The notes under the pieces: generated by a model
Told to the model about the DNA's origin: nothing
Seen by the model: the letters and a program-made list of their open reading frames with translations, nothing else
Database searches by the model: none
Position numbers and translations under genes: made by a program
Part shown: positions 24,201 to 37,050 of the stretch, piece after piece
Layout of the letters: each line of letters begins with the position of its first letter
How positions within the stretch are numbered: the first letter of the stretch is position 1
DNA from: Rostratula benghalensis
Taxonomy: Eukaryota; Chordata; Aves; Charadriiformes; Rostratulidae
DNA: 64,000 nucleotides
Direction of reading: 5' to 3'
Assembly (NCBI GenBank): GCA_013399305.1
Contig: VXAI01000015.1
Location: 3,447,329 to 3,511,328 of the forward strand

Positions 24201-27020
24201 TTTTTTGAATAGGCAAAAAGAATTCTTTTTCTTCATAAAATGGCCTTCCCAACTAGACATCAGATGGGATTGCCTTTCAAATGGACTCATTCTTTCTCAT
24301 GAAGGAGGATGTCTTTTTTTAACAAATGTAAGCAAGAGGTGACAGAAGAGGATCCCCATTAACAAGAAGTTTCAGCTATTAGTTTTTATGGTTCAAACTA
24401 ATGTCAGAACCACAGACCACCATTAACTTTTACTCTGTAATGGGGCATAATACTAGCCAGGAATGGGATGCTTGGTTAGCATATGTCAGAGTAATTACAG
24501 AATTCATATGAAAAGTACAGCTTTTAATTAGCTGTACAGTCTAAAGGAAATGAATGAAGAACTATTTGTATAATTCATGACCTGTCTCTGTTAATTTGAT
24601 GTTGTCATGCATGAAGTTCCACTGCCCTGCTCCCTACCAGTCATTGAAGAAGTGTTTATACTGATATGTCTCTGAAAGGACATAGGACGAGGATGTTGTG
24701 CATTATGACAAAGAATAAGATGAGCAAAATGTTCTTAAATTATTGTGCAACGTCTCTCTTGTTTTAAATCATGAGCAAAAGAGATACTGCTTGCATAAGC
24801 AATCACCCTCGAGATGTTATCAGAGTCTTGATGAGAATGGAGTTGGTCCTTAAGTCAGTCTTCCTGTTATAGCGCAATCTGGTGTAACGAGTATTGCCAT
24901 TAACCATCCTGTGCTGCTGGAGGAGACAGATGTCTTTGCAGAAGACTAAGAGCATTGTCTTTCTGAACTAAGGTGAATCACTTTAGCCTAGCTGGCGTTA
25001 TAAAGACCACAGAATTTTGCTGGAACCTTCTCAGTGGTGTGAATAAATTTTGCATCTTGCCATTTGAAGTAACTAACAATGTCGTATGTTCATGTCATCT
25101 TGTTAACCAAGATAGAAAAGTAGTAAGTTTGGGTTGATGTTACTTCATTGCTGATTAGATGCTTTTTATACAATTTTGGTGAGTGTAAAAAAGGAAAACT
25201 TGTCACTTATTGTGACTGCAAATCAGAAGACTGTGAGAAAGTAGTGATGGGAGAGAGCTTTATGAGGACTTCTTTTTTCTCTGGTTTTATTTTGAGGCTC
25301 CTCAGACTTTTAGACTACTGCCTTGTGAAATCCTTCCACCCAACTCATCTCCTGATATAACACTGTTTCCATCCTTATCCCAACATCAACTCCCACGTAG
25401 ATGGAGAAATAGTTTAAGTTTCTAGGGATGCTAATTGTCCCATTCTTATTTTCATAGTGAAAATTTTAAACAAAAAAAGGCACATTGTTTTGCTGTGAGA
25501 TGATGAGGTAAAACTTACTATCCATCTGTTGTACACACAGTTTAGGTAGCAGATTTTTATTATGATAACACTACAGAGGCCCTGCAGGATTGGCTTGGTT
25601 TAATGTAGCTCCCCGTGATCCTCCTGCAGCCTTTTGCTTCAGGTTTCCTTTGGTGATCTTCCAAAGGCAATGAGAGTAATTGCATCCGTCTCTTGGCACA
25701 TTAGTGATGGCCCTAGTAAATTCTCTCCCTGCTTCGGTCTGGCATGTTTTACCAAGGTATATGGCACACGTGCATATGTGGCCATGGATGAAGAAGGGCT
25801 CCAATGGGAAGAGATGCTGTCTGCTCATGGAGATGTAGCTGTACCTTCATGCTGCTGTGTCTCTTTCATCACCCCAGCCCCTCTCCAGCTCCACCTCTGC
25901 CTTTGAAGGCAATCTGAACTACAGATACATTTATGTTACTCTCTGATCTAATTTCATCTCAGTAATTTCTCATCATGTTATAAACCACTCAGAGTGAATA
26001 AACCAGTAATTAGACATTATGACTGGAGTTAGGTGTAATTAGCTATTTAAAAGAGAGCTAATAATGCTGTTAATGGAATTTCTCATTTTGGGGAGGGATA
26101 GTGTTATAATAAATCCATAAGAAACTCCAGTTGATGCATAGAATTAGCACTCTACTGATTCTGCGTGTTTTGTTCTGTAATTCTCAGGTAAAAAATGCTC
26201 CATTTTACTGAAAGATTAGGTCTAACTTTAGTTTATGGGAAACCGTTTCTTGTTAAGTTAATGATAATATATTTCTTCTGAGCTGTGCTGCTCACACTGC
26301 AACTACAGCTTGCTTCTAGAGTGGATTTTTTTGACTGATCATTGTTTGTAGGTTAGGAAAATGTCTGATTGTGTGGCCTGGGTCCCAAGGCAGGAGATAT
26401 TTGTATATTATATATGAAACCTGCCTTAGAGAATGTTTTTACATCATGTATCTTGAGCCAGCCTGGAACATACTGAACAGAGGGCAACCAACTTTACTGA
26501 AAACCCAGCATAATAACACTCTCCCTGGCTGTCTTCCTCATTCTCCTTGAAGCAAATTAATTGAAAGTGTTGCCTAGTGATGGGTACCACTTCTTGTAGC
26601 TGTACCTGAAAAAGCCTGGCCTGGTACTGCTGTTTTTGTTTTCTGTTCTGCTTCACACTATGCTCCTAAATTTCACTAAGCAGTAAGTGATCCTGGCTAT
26701 TTTAAAAATTCTCTCTATAATTTAGTCCATTTATGTATCAAATAGACGTGAGTAGATACATTTAACTCCCATTTAATTCAGGAGAAGATTAGTCTTTGAG
26801 AGTCACTTTTTCCATGTATGAATGTTAACAAAAAATGAAAACCCCTGCCTTCCAAATTATTATAAAAGAATTGTTTTGAAATGCTTTCAGTAAGTATTTG
26901 TAAAGGTCTTGGAACCTCTTAGTAACAATGCTGAAAACATGCTTAGGAACTGATACATGTGGAGGTGAAGAAGGTTAGACAAAAGCTTCAGTTAAAAGGG
27001 GGTGTGGAGACTGAGGGGTA
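21271..27020. other. Single-copy non-coding DNA
   Basis: No gene is recognised and open frames are at most 90 codons. Contents include a TGCTT-GCAT-AAGCA mini-hairpin at 24788-24801 and an ATTAGCT/AGCTAAT dyad at 26038-26062. The stretches 24.6-25.1 kb and 25.98-26.13 kb are AT-rich with homeodomain-type cores and may be constrained, but this cannot be judged from one sequence. Confidence 0.55.
26038..26062. repeat. Inverted repeat ATTAGCT/AGCTAAT
   Basis: Perfect 7-bp arms (26038-26044 and 26056-26062) are separated by 11 nt. The left arm lies within a TAATTAGCT homeodomain-type motif. Another TAATTA lies about 25 bp upstream. Confidence 0.6.
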
Positions 27021-27355
27021 CAATCATAGGATAATCCAGGTTAGGGGGGACCTCAGGAGGAGTCTAATCCAACCTCCTGCTCCAAGCATTGTCAGCTGCA
27101 AGGTCAGACCAAGTTACTTAGGGTTTTGTGGAGTCTGATCTTGAAAACCTCCGAGGATGTAGACCACACTTCCTCTCTGAGCAACATGTTCTATTGCTTC
27201 AAAGTCCTGCTCATCAAAAAGTTTTTCTTTCTATACTTTTTGAATCTGTCTTGTTTCAATTTATGTGCATTATTCCTTGTCCTCGTACCATGTGTTACTG
27301 TGAAGAGCCTGGATCTGTCTTCTTGATGATCTTCTTGTAGGTATTGGGTGATTGA
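27021..27355 (-). mobile_element. CR1 LINE 3' fragment, antisense
   Basis: The plus strand begins with a decayed tail (caatcataggataatccagg), then 'ggggggacctcaggaggagtctaatccaacctcctgctcc'. It continues with the reverse complement of the CR1 C-terminal/3' region, including 'gagcaacatgttctattgcttc', 'aagtttttctttctata', 'gcattattccttgtcctcgtacca' and 'cttcttgtaggtattggg'. This is the usual CR1 order. It is diverged and 5'-truncated, with no long reverse-transcriptase frame left. Confidence 0.88.
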
Positions 27356-30300
27356 ATACTCATAATCAGGATGGTGATTACTGCTCATGCTGGCTTCTCC
27401 AAACAAGTAAAATATATATGTAAAGTGAAAAAAAGAAAAGGAAGACCTTAACAGAGGGTTAAGAGAGAAATGTGTCCCCACAGGCTCATGACTGTTCTTT
27501 AATAGTATCCGGAGATTTATCAAACTCTGTAAGTTTTGTTAAAAATAATAGCTTAAAAATAGCAGCACTGAAGGAAAAGAAAGTACTGGTGGCAAGCTTG
27601 GACAGATCAATTTTCTGTGAGAGTGTTTCCTATCATAAAGAGCTAACAAGCTTCCTAAGGACTTGATAGAAAAAAATGACTCAACTGTAGGATCTTAGGG
27701 GCTGGGACCATATTTTATTTGGTTTAATGGGAGCGAGGGCTTGAACTACGGTGATACAAATTATAGTATTAGTAAAATCATTACTTGTTAAAGTAAATTC
27801 TACTGTGAGTTTGACAAGGACAGTGTGAATAACTCCCTGAAAACAAAGCAAGGATCAGCTCAAGCTACAAATCTTCACTGGCATTTTTTTTAGTTTTTTG
27901 ACCTGCAATCTCCACCATCAGTCTTCTCAAGTTCTTTCAGATACAGTTTGCAAGATGCAGTTGTGGGCCTCATTGCTGGCTTGCACCGTCCAGCTTCTTA
28001 AATCTAGTGACGTAGGCAAAGGGAAAGAAAAATGCAATTTCCTTCTGCCAAAACTGAAGGGGTTTGTCTGTGCAGGTCAGTGTTGGGAGGGTTCTGCTCT
28101 TGCCTGACTGGCAAGTCTGTCTCTCCCTTTTAGTGCCTGCTGTGGATGGAGGAATCTCTGCTGAGCACAGCGCTGGATAAAAAGTGAGAGACTGAATGGG
28201 AGACCAAAGTCCATCCTATCCCCTGGGCACCAAGTGTGCAGATGATCCAGACTGTCACGGTCTAAATGGAGTACAGCAGGGCTACCCATGGCAAGTTGTC
28301 CACCGCCCACTGACCTCCTGGTCGGTTTTGAGGACTCCATTGTGGGTGCATAAGTTTGAGCACAGCAAGCTGAGGAGTATAAAGAAGATACTACTTTATA
28401 AGAAATATTATTATGTGTTGCAATATGAACCACAAGCTCCTATTCTAATTTTACTGTGATTATTAAGTTAAAATAACTTAAAGCACCCCAAGGACAGAGA
28501 TAAAGAGATTTTGGACAAGTGCATATACATGAAAACTTCTCACAGCCATCCTCAGCCTGACACAGGCAGCTGTGCACACCTCAGACATTTGGTTCACTTT
28601 GCAGACCCTGGAATGAAAGCAGTGTAGCCACTTGCGTATCTCTGGAGGCTTTTTCTGCATTCAGTTGCTTCTGATCTTTCAAAAAAGTGTGTCAATAGTA
28701 GAATGATAGAAGGGATGTTGTGCTGCTCTGTTCTCACCATGAAAACAAATGCTAACTACTTCTACATGAAGTGGAAGGACATTGTGAGTATTTAAAATCA
28801 ATCACTAAAGGCAGGGATGTGTTTTCAAGATTAGGATCAAATGGATTGGTTGTAGAAGGCTGAGAGGTTGTTTTTTTTCTTCTAGAAAATACCACTGGGT
28901 TTTTAATTTGGGTTAACTGGGAGATAATTTTTTTCTTTCCATTACATTAATGATTTATTCCACATAGCATCCCATTTAGTTTCACAGAGAAGAAAGCTCT
29001 CTTGTGGCTCTCAGTAGTTTAGTCCCAGAAGAAAGGATAAAAGGGTGGCTTGTTTAAAAATATATGCTTGTTACAGGTATCACTTAACTTGTGAAGCCTT
29101 ACCTTTAATGCAGCTACTTCAGGCTCTGTCAGCGTATGTTGTTTTTCCCAGAGCCCACAGGGAAGGACGTTTGTCTCTTTCTGTCTTTCTTAACCTCCCT
29201 GCTCTGAAATCAACAGCTGATCTGTCTTTGTGGGTTGTCTTTTCCTCTGCTAATTCTTCCTCAAGGATCCATGGCTGAGGAGGTTACACCACAAAACAAC
29301 TAGCAAAAGGCAGGAGAGACAAATTTGTTCTAAAGCCTCTTCAAGAGAATCCCTGCTCCTTATCTGGGATATTTGAATGACAGCTATTGCTAGTCAGAAG
29401 TCTCTGACATAAAAGAGAATTAACAAAAATCATATGTTTCATCACAGTAGATGACTCTGAAGTGGGAGCTGAGAAACTTGGCTGCTGAGAAATTACTGCA
29501 GCGTCAGATTCACCAGCTCACTGAAACCAGGGTTTTGGGCAGGGATTCCAAAGCTATCACAGAGGGACACAGGCTTTTTAAGATTAAAGACATGACACAC
29601 AATGCAAACGTTTTTTGGCTTTAAAACTAAATTCCACTTTTAATGAAAATGTGAGGACAATAGCTGGCAGGGCAGGGAGTTGAGCCAAGTTTTGTAAAAA
29701 AGCATAGAGTTGGGAATATTGTAGAACAAAGCAGAGATAGCTGGGTCCTGTGAAAAAGTTATTAAATAACTTAATCATACATAGAAATGGGATTTAGTTT
29801 CAAGTGAAAGCTACATCGAACCCAAACTCATAGTCTCTTTAAAACATAAACACTAAACATTAACCAGAATATGACTGAACCTCTTCTATTTATGTTTTTA
29901 AAAAATCAATTTAAATACCATCTGTCTGATTTTGTGGAGCAGTGAAGAGGAACCGGTACAAAAACACAAGTCAGTGCTTTGAACACCTTCCAAATAGCCT
30001 ATAGCTCCAGATAACAGAAAATGCCATATTCCTCTCCATACCACATAAAGTGGTGTCTTTTTCCAGGAGAGCTGCCCACCAGCTCCTCTGCCCTCTGTCC
30101 AGGGACGTAGTGTCATGAAGCATGGCACAGACTGCTGAACGAGGCATGACTGCAGCCCCCGTCCTGTACCATCCAAGGAGCAGGGAAGATCTGCAGTTGG
30201 TCCACCCTGTTGGGAATGGCAAGTGCCACTGTGCTTACAGGGGCCACTGGGCAGCCCCGTGCAACACGTCTGGCCCAGGGCTGGTGGCTGCAGCCATCTC

Positions 30301-31540
30301 AGTGAGTTCCTCAGGCAGGTGCTTGCTGCAGTGGGAGTGGTTGGGGAGGGCAAGTATCTCACACCCTCCTCTTCAGTTGTTTTGTGATCTCCTTTTAATG
30401 GTCCCTGGCTGGTTCATTCACCAGCAGAATGAACTGCTGCTTCCACCATCTCTGCTGTCTTGGGGAGAGCAGCAGCTGGATAATACGCAGGGATGCACTT
30501 GAGGGCAAAGTATTTCAAATAATAGGATCTGTACAAATTCCTGAGGGGAACAGACACAGTGAAGGTGGTAGGGGTATTCCATTTTATTCATCCTAGACTT
30601 TTGTGCTTTAACTTGTCCATATCACTTTGTGCTTCATAGTAAATAACTATTTGTTCTTTTTGATGTTTACTCTCAATTAGATAAAGCCTTTTATCCCCAT
30701 CAACCCTACTTTGCTGCTCAAAAATAAATTTCCTTAAGCCCCTGGTAATTTTTTTTCTCTTTCCTGAACTGCTTACAGTCTTTCAGCACCTCTCTTGTAA
30801 TGAATGATAATAATGATAATGATGATAATGAAACTGAGTGCTGGGGAGAGAGGGAAGCAATGTGATTGAAACCTCACTATGTAGTCCTAAATTCTTTCCA
30901 TATTTTCTGGTTTTGTGTAACTGAATATTGTATCTAATTTGTTGTCTTTTTGTGCTTTTGCACTTCTTTCACTCGTATAGCTTGCCCCGCATCTCTTATA
31001 TTGAGTTTTACATATCACGTGGTTTCCTTGGATGATAAACTGTGTTTTTTTCAACTTTACTCAACCTGCTCCCTGTGTTCCCAACCATATCAAACATGTT
31101 TCCTTAGTGTACTCTCGTAATTGGCTTTTATTTCAGTTTCCATGTTAGGATAATCTGCCAACTAGAAAAACAACTTATAGATGGTGCTCTTTTCTACTGC
31201 AACAACAGTTTTAATGGGCCGTTGTGAGGCATTTTGTTCCCCAGGGGATGGTGCTGCCACCAATCTCATCAAGATTCCCCACTGAATCCATCCCATCCAA
31301 ACTGAGCCTGGGAAGATGAAGTGGTTCTCCTTATGAGTTGCTCAAAACTCTGGCTATGATTTTTTCATAGTAAGATCAACAGCCATGACAATAGACTAAA
31401 CACCAGTCTCTGCAAAGACTCGTATTTAACACCACCTTCATCTCCCAGGTTTTCCAGTTTTGTCTGCTTGCCTCTATGCTGCCCTTTTCTTCAGCCTCAG
31501 CTTCTTTTTCTGTCATTTCAACAGATTAGGGAAGAGAGAA
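27356..31540. other. Single-copy non-coding DNA
   Basis: No supported gene. The interval 29.99-30.49 kb is noticeably GC-richer and carries overlapping open frames (126 codons plus, 154 codons minus), none recognisable. A short GAT/AAT simple repeat lies at 30801-30830. No CpG island is evident. Confidence 0.55.
30801..30830. repeat. Short (AAT/GAT)n simple repeat
   Basis: About 30 bp of interleaved AAT and GAT triplets (tgaatgataataatgataat, then gatgataatg). Confidence 0.85.
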
Positions 31541-31720
31541 ACAGTTATTAAAGCTGGAATTATGTATTTAAGCATGTTTCGAGACATCACACTGCAACTG
31601 CAATAGCCATTCAAGCTTTTCTTTCTAATTAGTGTAAGTAATTAATAGCTACCCAGAAGCAAGTTTCAGATTAATTAATTCCCACTAACATTGTTGTCCA
31701 AAATAATCCTTTGACCAAAT
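31541..31720. promoter_or_regulatory. Candidate regulatory block rich in TAATTA sites
   Basis: Three TAATTA homeodomain palindromes occur within 52 bp (31626-31631, 31639-31644, 31672-31677). An ATTGTT SOX-type core and a CCTTTGACC nuclear-receptor/TCF-like motif follow within 50 bp. Such clusters are common in developmental enhancers. The AT-richness also raises chance occurrence, so confidence is low. Confidence 0.25.
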
Positions 31721-33552
31721 GCTCAAGGTAACTCATTATAGTTTGAAAGTAAGGTAGAATAAATAGTGTTATTAGCTACAAAAATAGTAATAAGGTTAGT
31801 AACTTTGCTAAACTTTTTTCTGCTTTTTTCATTTGCTTTTTAGTGTTGTCTAGGAAAAGGAGATAAAGGACCTCTTGATTTCTATTTCTTACATTATCCC
31901 ACTGAATAATTCAAAATGGTATAGTCATGTCTTCATTAAAATCTTGATATAGGAAGGAAAAATAGAGTTCTCTTATTTTGGCCATTCAAGTGGACAAAGC
32001 CTAGGTTACTAGCTCTCTGTTAAATTATTTACACAAAAGTGGACAGTGAAGAAATGAAAGCAGACCTGAGAGGTCTTCGCCATTGACCTCACTGGGACAC
32101 CACTGATTTTATCAGAAGTATGATTTATTCTGCAGTCCATACCTTGTCACATAAAGTACTGATCTGCCACACTGACAGTGCTAGCTAATGTTTGCTGCTT
32201 ACGGGATTGAAGAAACTTAGTGATAAAGTACTAGATTTACTCTTCCCAAATAGAGCTGTTCATCCAATTCATTCTCTCACCAGAACGTGAGCCCAGGTTC
32301 TCTTCCTACCTTGCAGTACAGGGATTTTATGTGTATTTTAATGCAAGGATACCAGTTTTGCTTCTTTGAGTCTTGAAACATTAATTAATTATGGATAATA
32401 TTAAACAAGAGGCCTGTGCAGTGATACTAGCTATTGAATAGTTGCTTAGGAATGGCTAGATTAATGCAGCAGTCTTTGAACTTATCATGTCTCTAAAGCT
32501 GCACCAGTGATAAATGCTTGAAAATTTTTTTCCCAATGTTTTTGTTTTACATGTTCAACATTCACCCTGTCTATCAAGCAAGACAGATGAGTACAGTTTC
32601 AAATCCTCTGGGAGGATTACATCACCACAAATGATGAGGCTTTGGGGAGACCATGTCTGCCCTTATTCCCTAAAACCTATCTTGGGAGGATTTTCGTAAT
32701 CTCTCTGAAATCCTGGATTTCCAGAACTCTTCATAGAAGTCAGTAAAACCTCTCCTTCTCAAGAGTTATGCAGACAGGCAGTCACGTTGCTCCACTGCAA
32801 TATGGCTTGATGTTGTTAATAGTTTCTCTACAGTTCCTTACATCATCATGCATTTTTTAGAAGTCTTTTTAAAGAAAGAATGATCACATGAAATAAATAC
32901 ATAGAACATCTACTTTGAAGAGTCTGGAGTCTAGTTTTCAGGTTACTGAGATGGCACATTTTGTCTGTTTAAAAATGTAGGGGGAAAAAAAGGTTGTAGG
33001 CAGAAGTAAAATCTTTTAATAGATCAGGTGATAAAGTGGGCAAAATGAATCTTATGTACCAAAGAACTCATCTGGAGAAGGGATGTTAAGAAGAACTTGT
33101 TTAACTAGAAGCTTTTCTAATTTATCCAACCAAACCAGCTGCTCTAACATAGCTACTTTCAAACTCTGCCCTTTGTTTAAAGGAGAATTGAATAGCTTAT
33201 ATTCAGCTGAATATCTGCAGTTCCTTTGGGATAATCAAGGCTTTATGTAAAAATCTAATTATTATGTTAATCATAATTCAAATGGCAAGGAGTAAACTAC
33301 AGAGCTCCAAATGCAGGGTAACAATAGGAAGATATCAATCGTTAGATCTGGTTCTGAAATGCATGGATTTTTGTAGTTTGTTGAAAGCAAACCATCTCTC
33401 TGGGGGCAAAAGAATTGCCTTGAAAATCCATGAAGTCATTGCAGTTGTAATTTAGTGTTTTGATAAACCAGAAAATTAGCCAGTTAAAATTCTTGTCAAT
33501 AATGAATAAGAAATGTGAATAATTGTATGTGCAATTTTCTACATGATTGTCG

Positions 33553-33570
33553 GTATATATGGATATATAC
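33553..33570. repeat. AT-rich perfect inverted repeat
   Basis: GTATATAT and ATATATAC flank a GG spacer. Being simple TA-rich sequence, it may have no function. Confidence 0.8.
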
Positions 33571-35194
33571 ATGTAAATAAAATTTTCTTTTGCTGCAGTA
33601 CAGAGAAACAGGAAACATTAGCAGAGGAAAAGTCAGCTCAGAATCAAAAGATGATTAAAAATGCTTCTATTCTTGATAGTGCCGTTGTGTTGGGGTAGGA
33701 ATTGAAGAGAGAGAGCCTTCAGAGACTGCATCGTCATGACACTGCAGCAGACAGGCAGTAACAAGTCTAAAAATATCAACGTATGGGGAAAGTCAAAGAA
33801 CGTGAAGCTGTGTCTCTGCAAGACATTGAGCAGCTCTGGAGTGTTTGCTACCTGGCAGGGCTGAACTCCTCAACACTGACACCGGGGTTCTGTTCCTCCA
33901 CCTCACTTTGATTTTATCTTTGTCTTTCACAAGTATTAAAGATGAAACAGTGAAACAAGCTGAGCTGAACAAGAAAGTTTGAAATGTGTCAAGTTCTTTA
34001 GAAAATTCAGAGTGAAGCGGTCATTGTGGTCTTGAATTGCTGAAAGGGTTTACCTGCAAACACGAGGCATAGAGAGAATAGCCCAAAGCTTACAGCACAA
34101 GGATACAACTTGGGAGAAAGAATCTCAAGTCTCCAACAGATTTCTCATAACTTTAGAATAGCAACTGGGTTTCATGTGGATCAGTCCCATATTTCCAAAA
34201 CTGATGTGGAAAAAGCCTCTTTTCACATTCTTCTGTGGAATACACTTTCCAAACCAGTGAGATGTGCAGAGACTGTGGTGTGGCAAATTGTGTGGTGTAA
34301 CTCAGTCTAAGCATTTAGGGAGTTAGTCAGACTTGGTGTCTAAATCACAGCCATGTCTTCCAGTTTCCATAGTGTGTGACTGGGATGAATAATTTTTCAA
34401 CGGCATTCATTTTTGTGAAAAGTAATTTGAGTGCCTTTTGCTTGTCTAAAATAGCTTTCCATAGTGCAGCTGCTGCTGTTTGGGTGCAGAGTCAGCCATG
34501 GGGTGTGTGAAGAAGTACCAGGTATCACAGTTTCACTGTGGCAGCTCCTTCTCCTGACACAGCCAGTGACTTTACTTGGGGCAGGTTAGGAAGGAACTCT
34601 GCTAGAAATGCACATTTACAAGTAACATGACACTGAATGTGCAGGATATATTCTGACAGTAGATAGAATCTTGTTTTATGTCAGCATATACACTGCAAAT
34701 CCCATGCACATTACACAGAAAGGGTCTGTTTCCTGTGTTCTGCCTCAATTCCATTCCACACAGTCATTTCATTTCATGTAACTTCAATTAATGCTTGCAG
34801 GCATGTAGTGACATAAATTGAGAAATGACTGAAAAGACTGAAAGTGTTCTAGAAAGCACAGAATTACTCAGGGACATTGGTAGGCACCATATTATGCACC
34901 TTTGTCCAAATACAAACTCAGGAGATGTCAAGCCAAATGGAAGATGACATATTCAAAAGCCATTGAAGAAAATTATCTTAATACACAGCATATAATAACT
35001 CCTGCTTCTTGGAAGAAGTGCTGAATTAGGTGACATAAGGACTTCCCATTACATAAAAGAGGAAGCAAAAATATACCTCTTTAAAAGCTCCCTCTTCAAT
35101 TTGCCTCAGAGAAGTAGTAAAGCACATGAAACTCATGTGTGCTAACTCCTGAAAGCCTTGATTTAGGAGCCTGCCTGAGTGTGCACCAGTATTT

Positions 35195-35265
35195 TAGGCT
35201 CTAATAATTCCATCGACTCCATTAAGATTCCACACTCACTTAAAGTAATGCACATGTGAAGGAGT
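35195..35265 (-). repeat. Ancient sauropsid-type interspersed repeat fragment, antisense
   Basis: Read on the minus strand the segment gives 'ccttcacatgtgcattactt', then 'taagtgagtgtggaatctta', then 'atggagtcgatggaattatt'. This parallels the copy near 57.2 kb and the 'catgtgcttaac..catgagtagtcccattgacttcaatggga' arrangement known from bird, crocodilian and turtle DNA. Family name unknown to me; strongly diverged. Confidence 0.4.
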
Positions 35266-36689
35266 TTATTAGATGTCAGCCTAAGAAAAGTGTTAATTAT
35301 ATAGCATAAGGAAGACTTTTTCCATGAGAGCTCTTTTGGACTTTGTTCCAGTGCATTGCTTTGTCTTGTTGTGCCCATTAAGGGTGAAGGGAGACCTGAG
35401 TGCTTTTGTGGAGCTTGTTAGCCTTATTAGACTATATCTAACATAAATGTCAAACAACTGACAAGTACAGTCAGTGCCTTTCACTGGATTCATTACAGGG
35501 TCTGCCTGACAAAGGAAGACTTAGGTCCTGGTGCAGGTAATAATGATAAGAAAAAACTCAAACCAAATTATTTAGTATTAGGCTAGTAATATTTAACAAC
35601 ACATTCAGGTTTAGAGTGAGAAAAGGGCATTGGTGTCTTTGCGGAGAGGATGCACTTTATTTAAAATGCAAATTAGATCAATCCCAAGGTACATGTTCAT
35701 TTGTCTTTAAATCTCTGCATGTTGCTGCTGGGCTTGCTGTCGTTGCTGAATTTCAGAGAGAAACCTGTGTTCATCAGCGTAGCTCTACTGGAGGAGTTCT
35801 CCTCTGTTGCCCCTGCCCCCATTATAGGTCTTCCAAAGAAAACTTCGGTTGCAAGCCCAGACACCTCAGTGGGGTGGGTAAAGGGATCTACAAAGCGCTT
35901 TTAGCATCTGCATCTCTTCTCCAGTGCTGACATCTTTTTTCTATACTTGTGTACCTTTTCTGTGCATCCTTCCATGGAGATGGCAAATTGCATTGTCTTG
36001 TGTATTAGAGGAAAGGTATTTACTGTTCACAGGTCTTCATCTCTTGGCACTGGTATAATGAGAATCACTGCAACTTCTTCCTTTCTTAGCCCTGCCCCTC
36101 ACCACAGAAGGGGGACACCAACCTCAAAAGAAAGGCAAGATTTTTTAGAGCAGGTGGTAAAATTCTGTGCTTGACTTCAGTGTTGGGACAAATGTACCCA
36201 ACAACACAACAGGCCAGGCAGAGGAGCCAGAACTCAATATTCTCAGCCAGTAGATGATTTACAGGATGTGGTTTATATTGGTAATTCCCGTGGGTAAATT
36301 TCTTGAGACTTCTGTAGTCTCCCGTGTGCTTGGGGCCACGTCTTCATTCTGTCTGTGGTATCATGAAAGTAGGTGCTGCTCAGTGTTGGTGTAGAAAAAT
36401 AACCCTTAGCATGTATAGTACATATCTTTTTTCATCCTTTACAAAGGCACAAAGTATCATAAATGCCCAGTGTCTACAACACATAAAAAAGATCACTGAG
36501 GAGGAATATACTATGCTTTTACCTTTCTCTTGTGCCTGTCATTACGAAATTAGTCACATGTTACAACAGAGTCACAGCACAATTTATCAATTTCATTGTG
36601 TGCCAGTGATAAATTTAATGTACTCTGTACAAGAAATCCCATTATCGTGATTTTATATGTAATACATAAATATATACGGGTTCTATTAA

Positions 36690-37050
36690 AACCGAAAGAA
36701 ACAGCAGCACTGATTGAACTCCTTTAAAAAGGACTTACCTTAAAAAGTAACACGGTGTGATCCCTAGTAAATTTTTCCAACTTAATTTCCCTTTGCAGTG
36801 TTCATTTTTATAAGGCAAGCTTTACTCTATTAAGCTGTCAGATAAAAAGGGAGCTAACAGCCTGGCCACATTTTCATCTAACAAAGGATACATTTAGCTA
36901 GCTCAATTACTAGTGGAAGCTTTAGATAGAAATACAAAAAGAAGGACGACAGAGCAATTTATTTTTACAATAAAACTATTAATTCTTGCACCCTCCCCTC
37001 CTTACAATACTCTGATGCTTAACACTACATTAATGAGGCACTTTTAATAT
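36690..37050. promoter_or_regulatory. Candidate conserved non-coding block
   Basis: The stretch has almost no open frames and no repeats. It has dense transcription-factor-like cores: AACAAAGG (SOX/TCF type), TTTTTACAATAAAAC (posterior-HOX-like), CTCAATTACTAG, CTATTAATTC and CATTAATGAG. The organisation resembles developmental enhancers, but I cannot test conservation here. Confidence 0.3.

Larger units (their letters stand above)
31721..36689. other. Single-copy non-coding DNA
   Basis: No gene is recognised and open frames are at most 104 codons. It contains the dyad GTATATAT-GG-ATATATAC at 33553-33570 and an ancient repeat fragment at 35195-35265. The 32.08-32.16 kb stretch has a weak 'cattgacctcactggga' motif that may be another decayed copy of that repeat class. 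Confidence 0.55.

Noticed and set aside
27191..27523. 110-codon minus-strand frame
   Set aside because: Overlaps the antisense CR1 fragment and runs out into unrelated sequence; not an independent gene.
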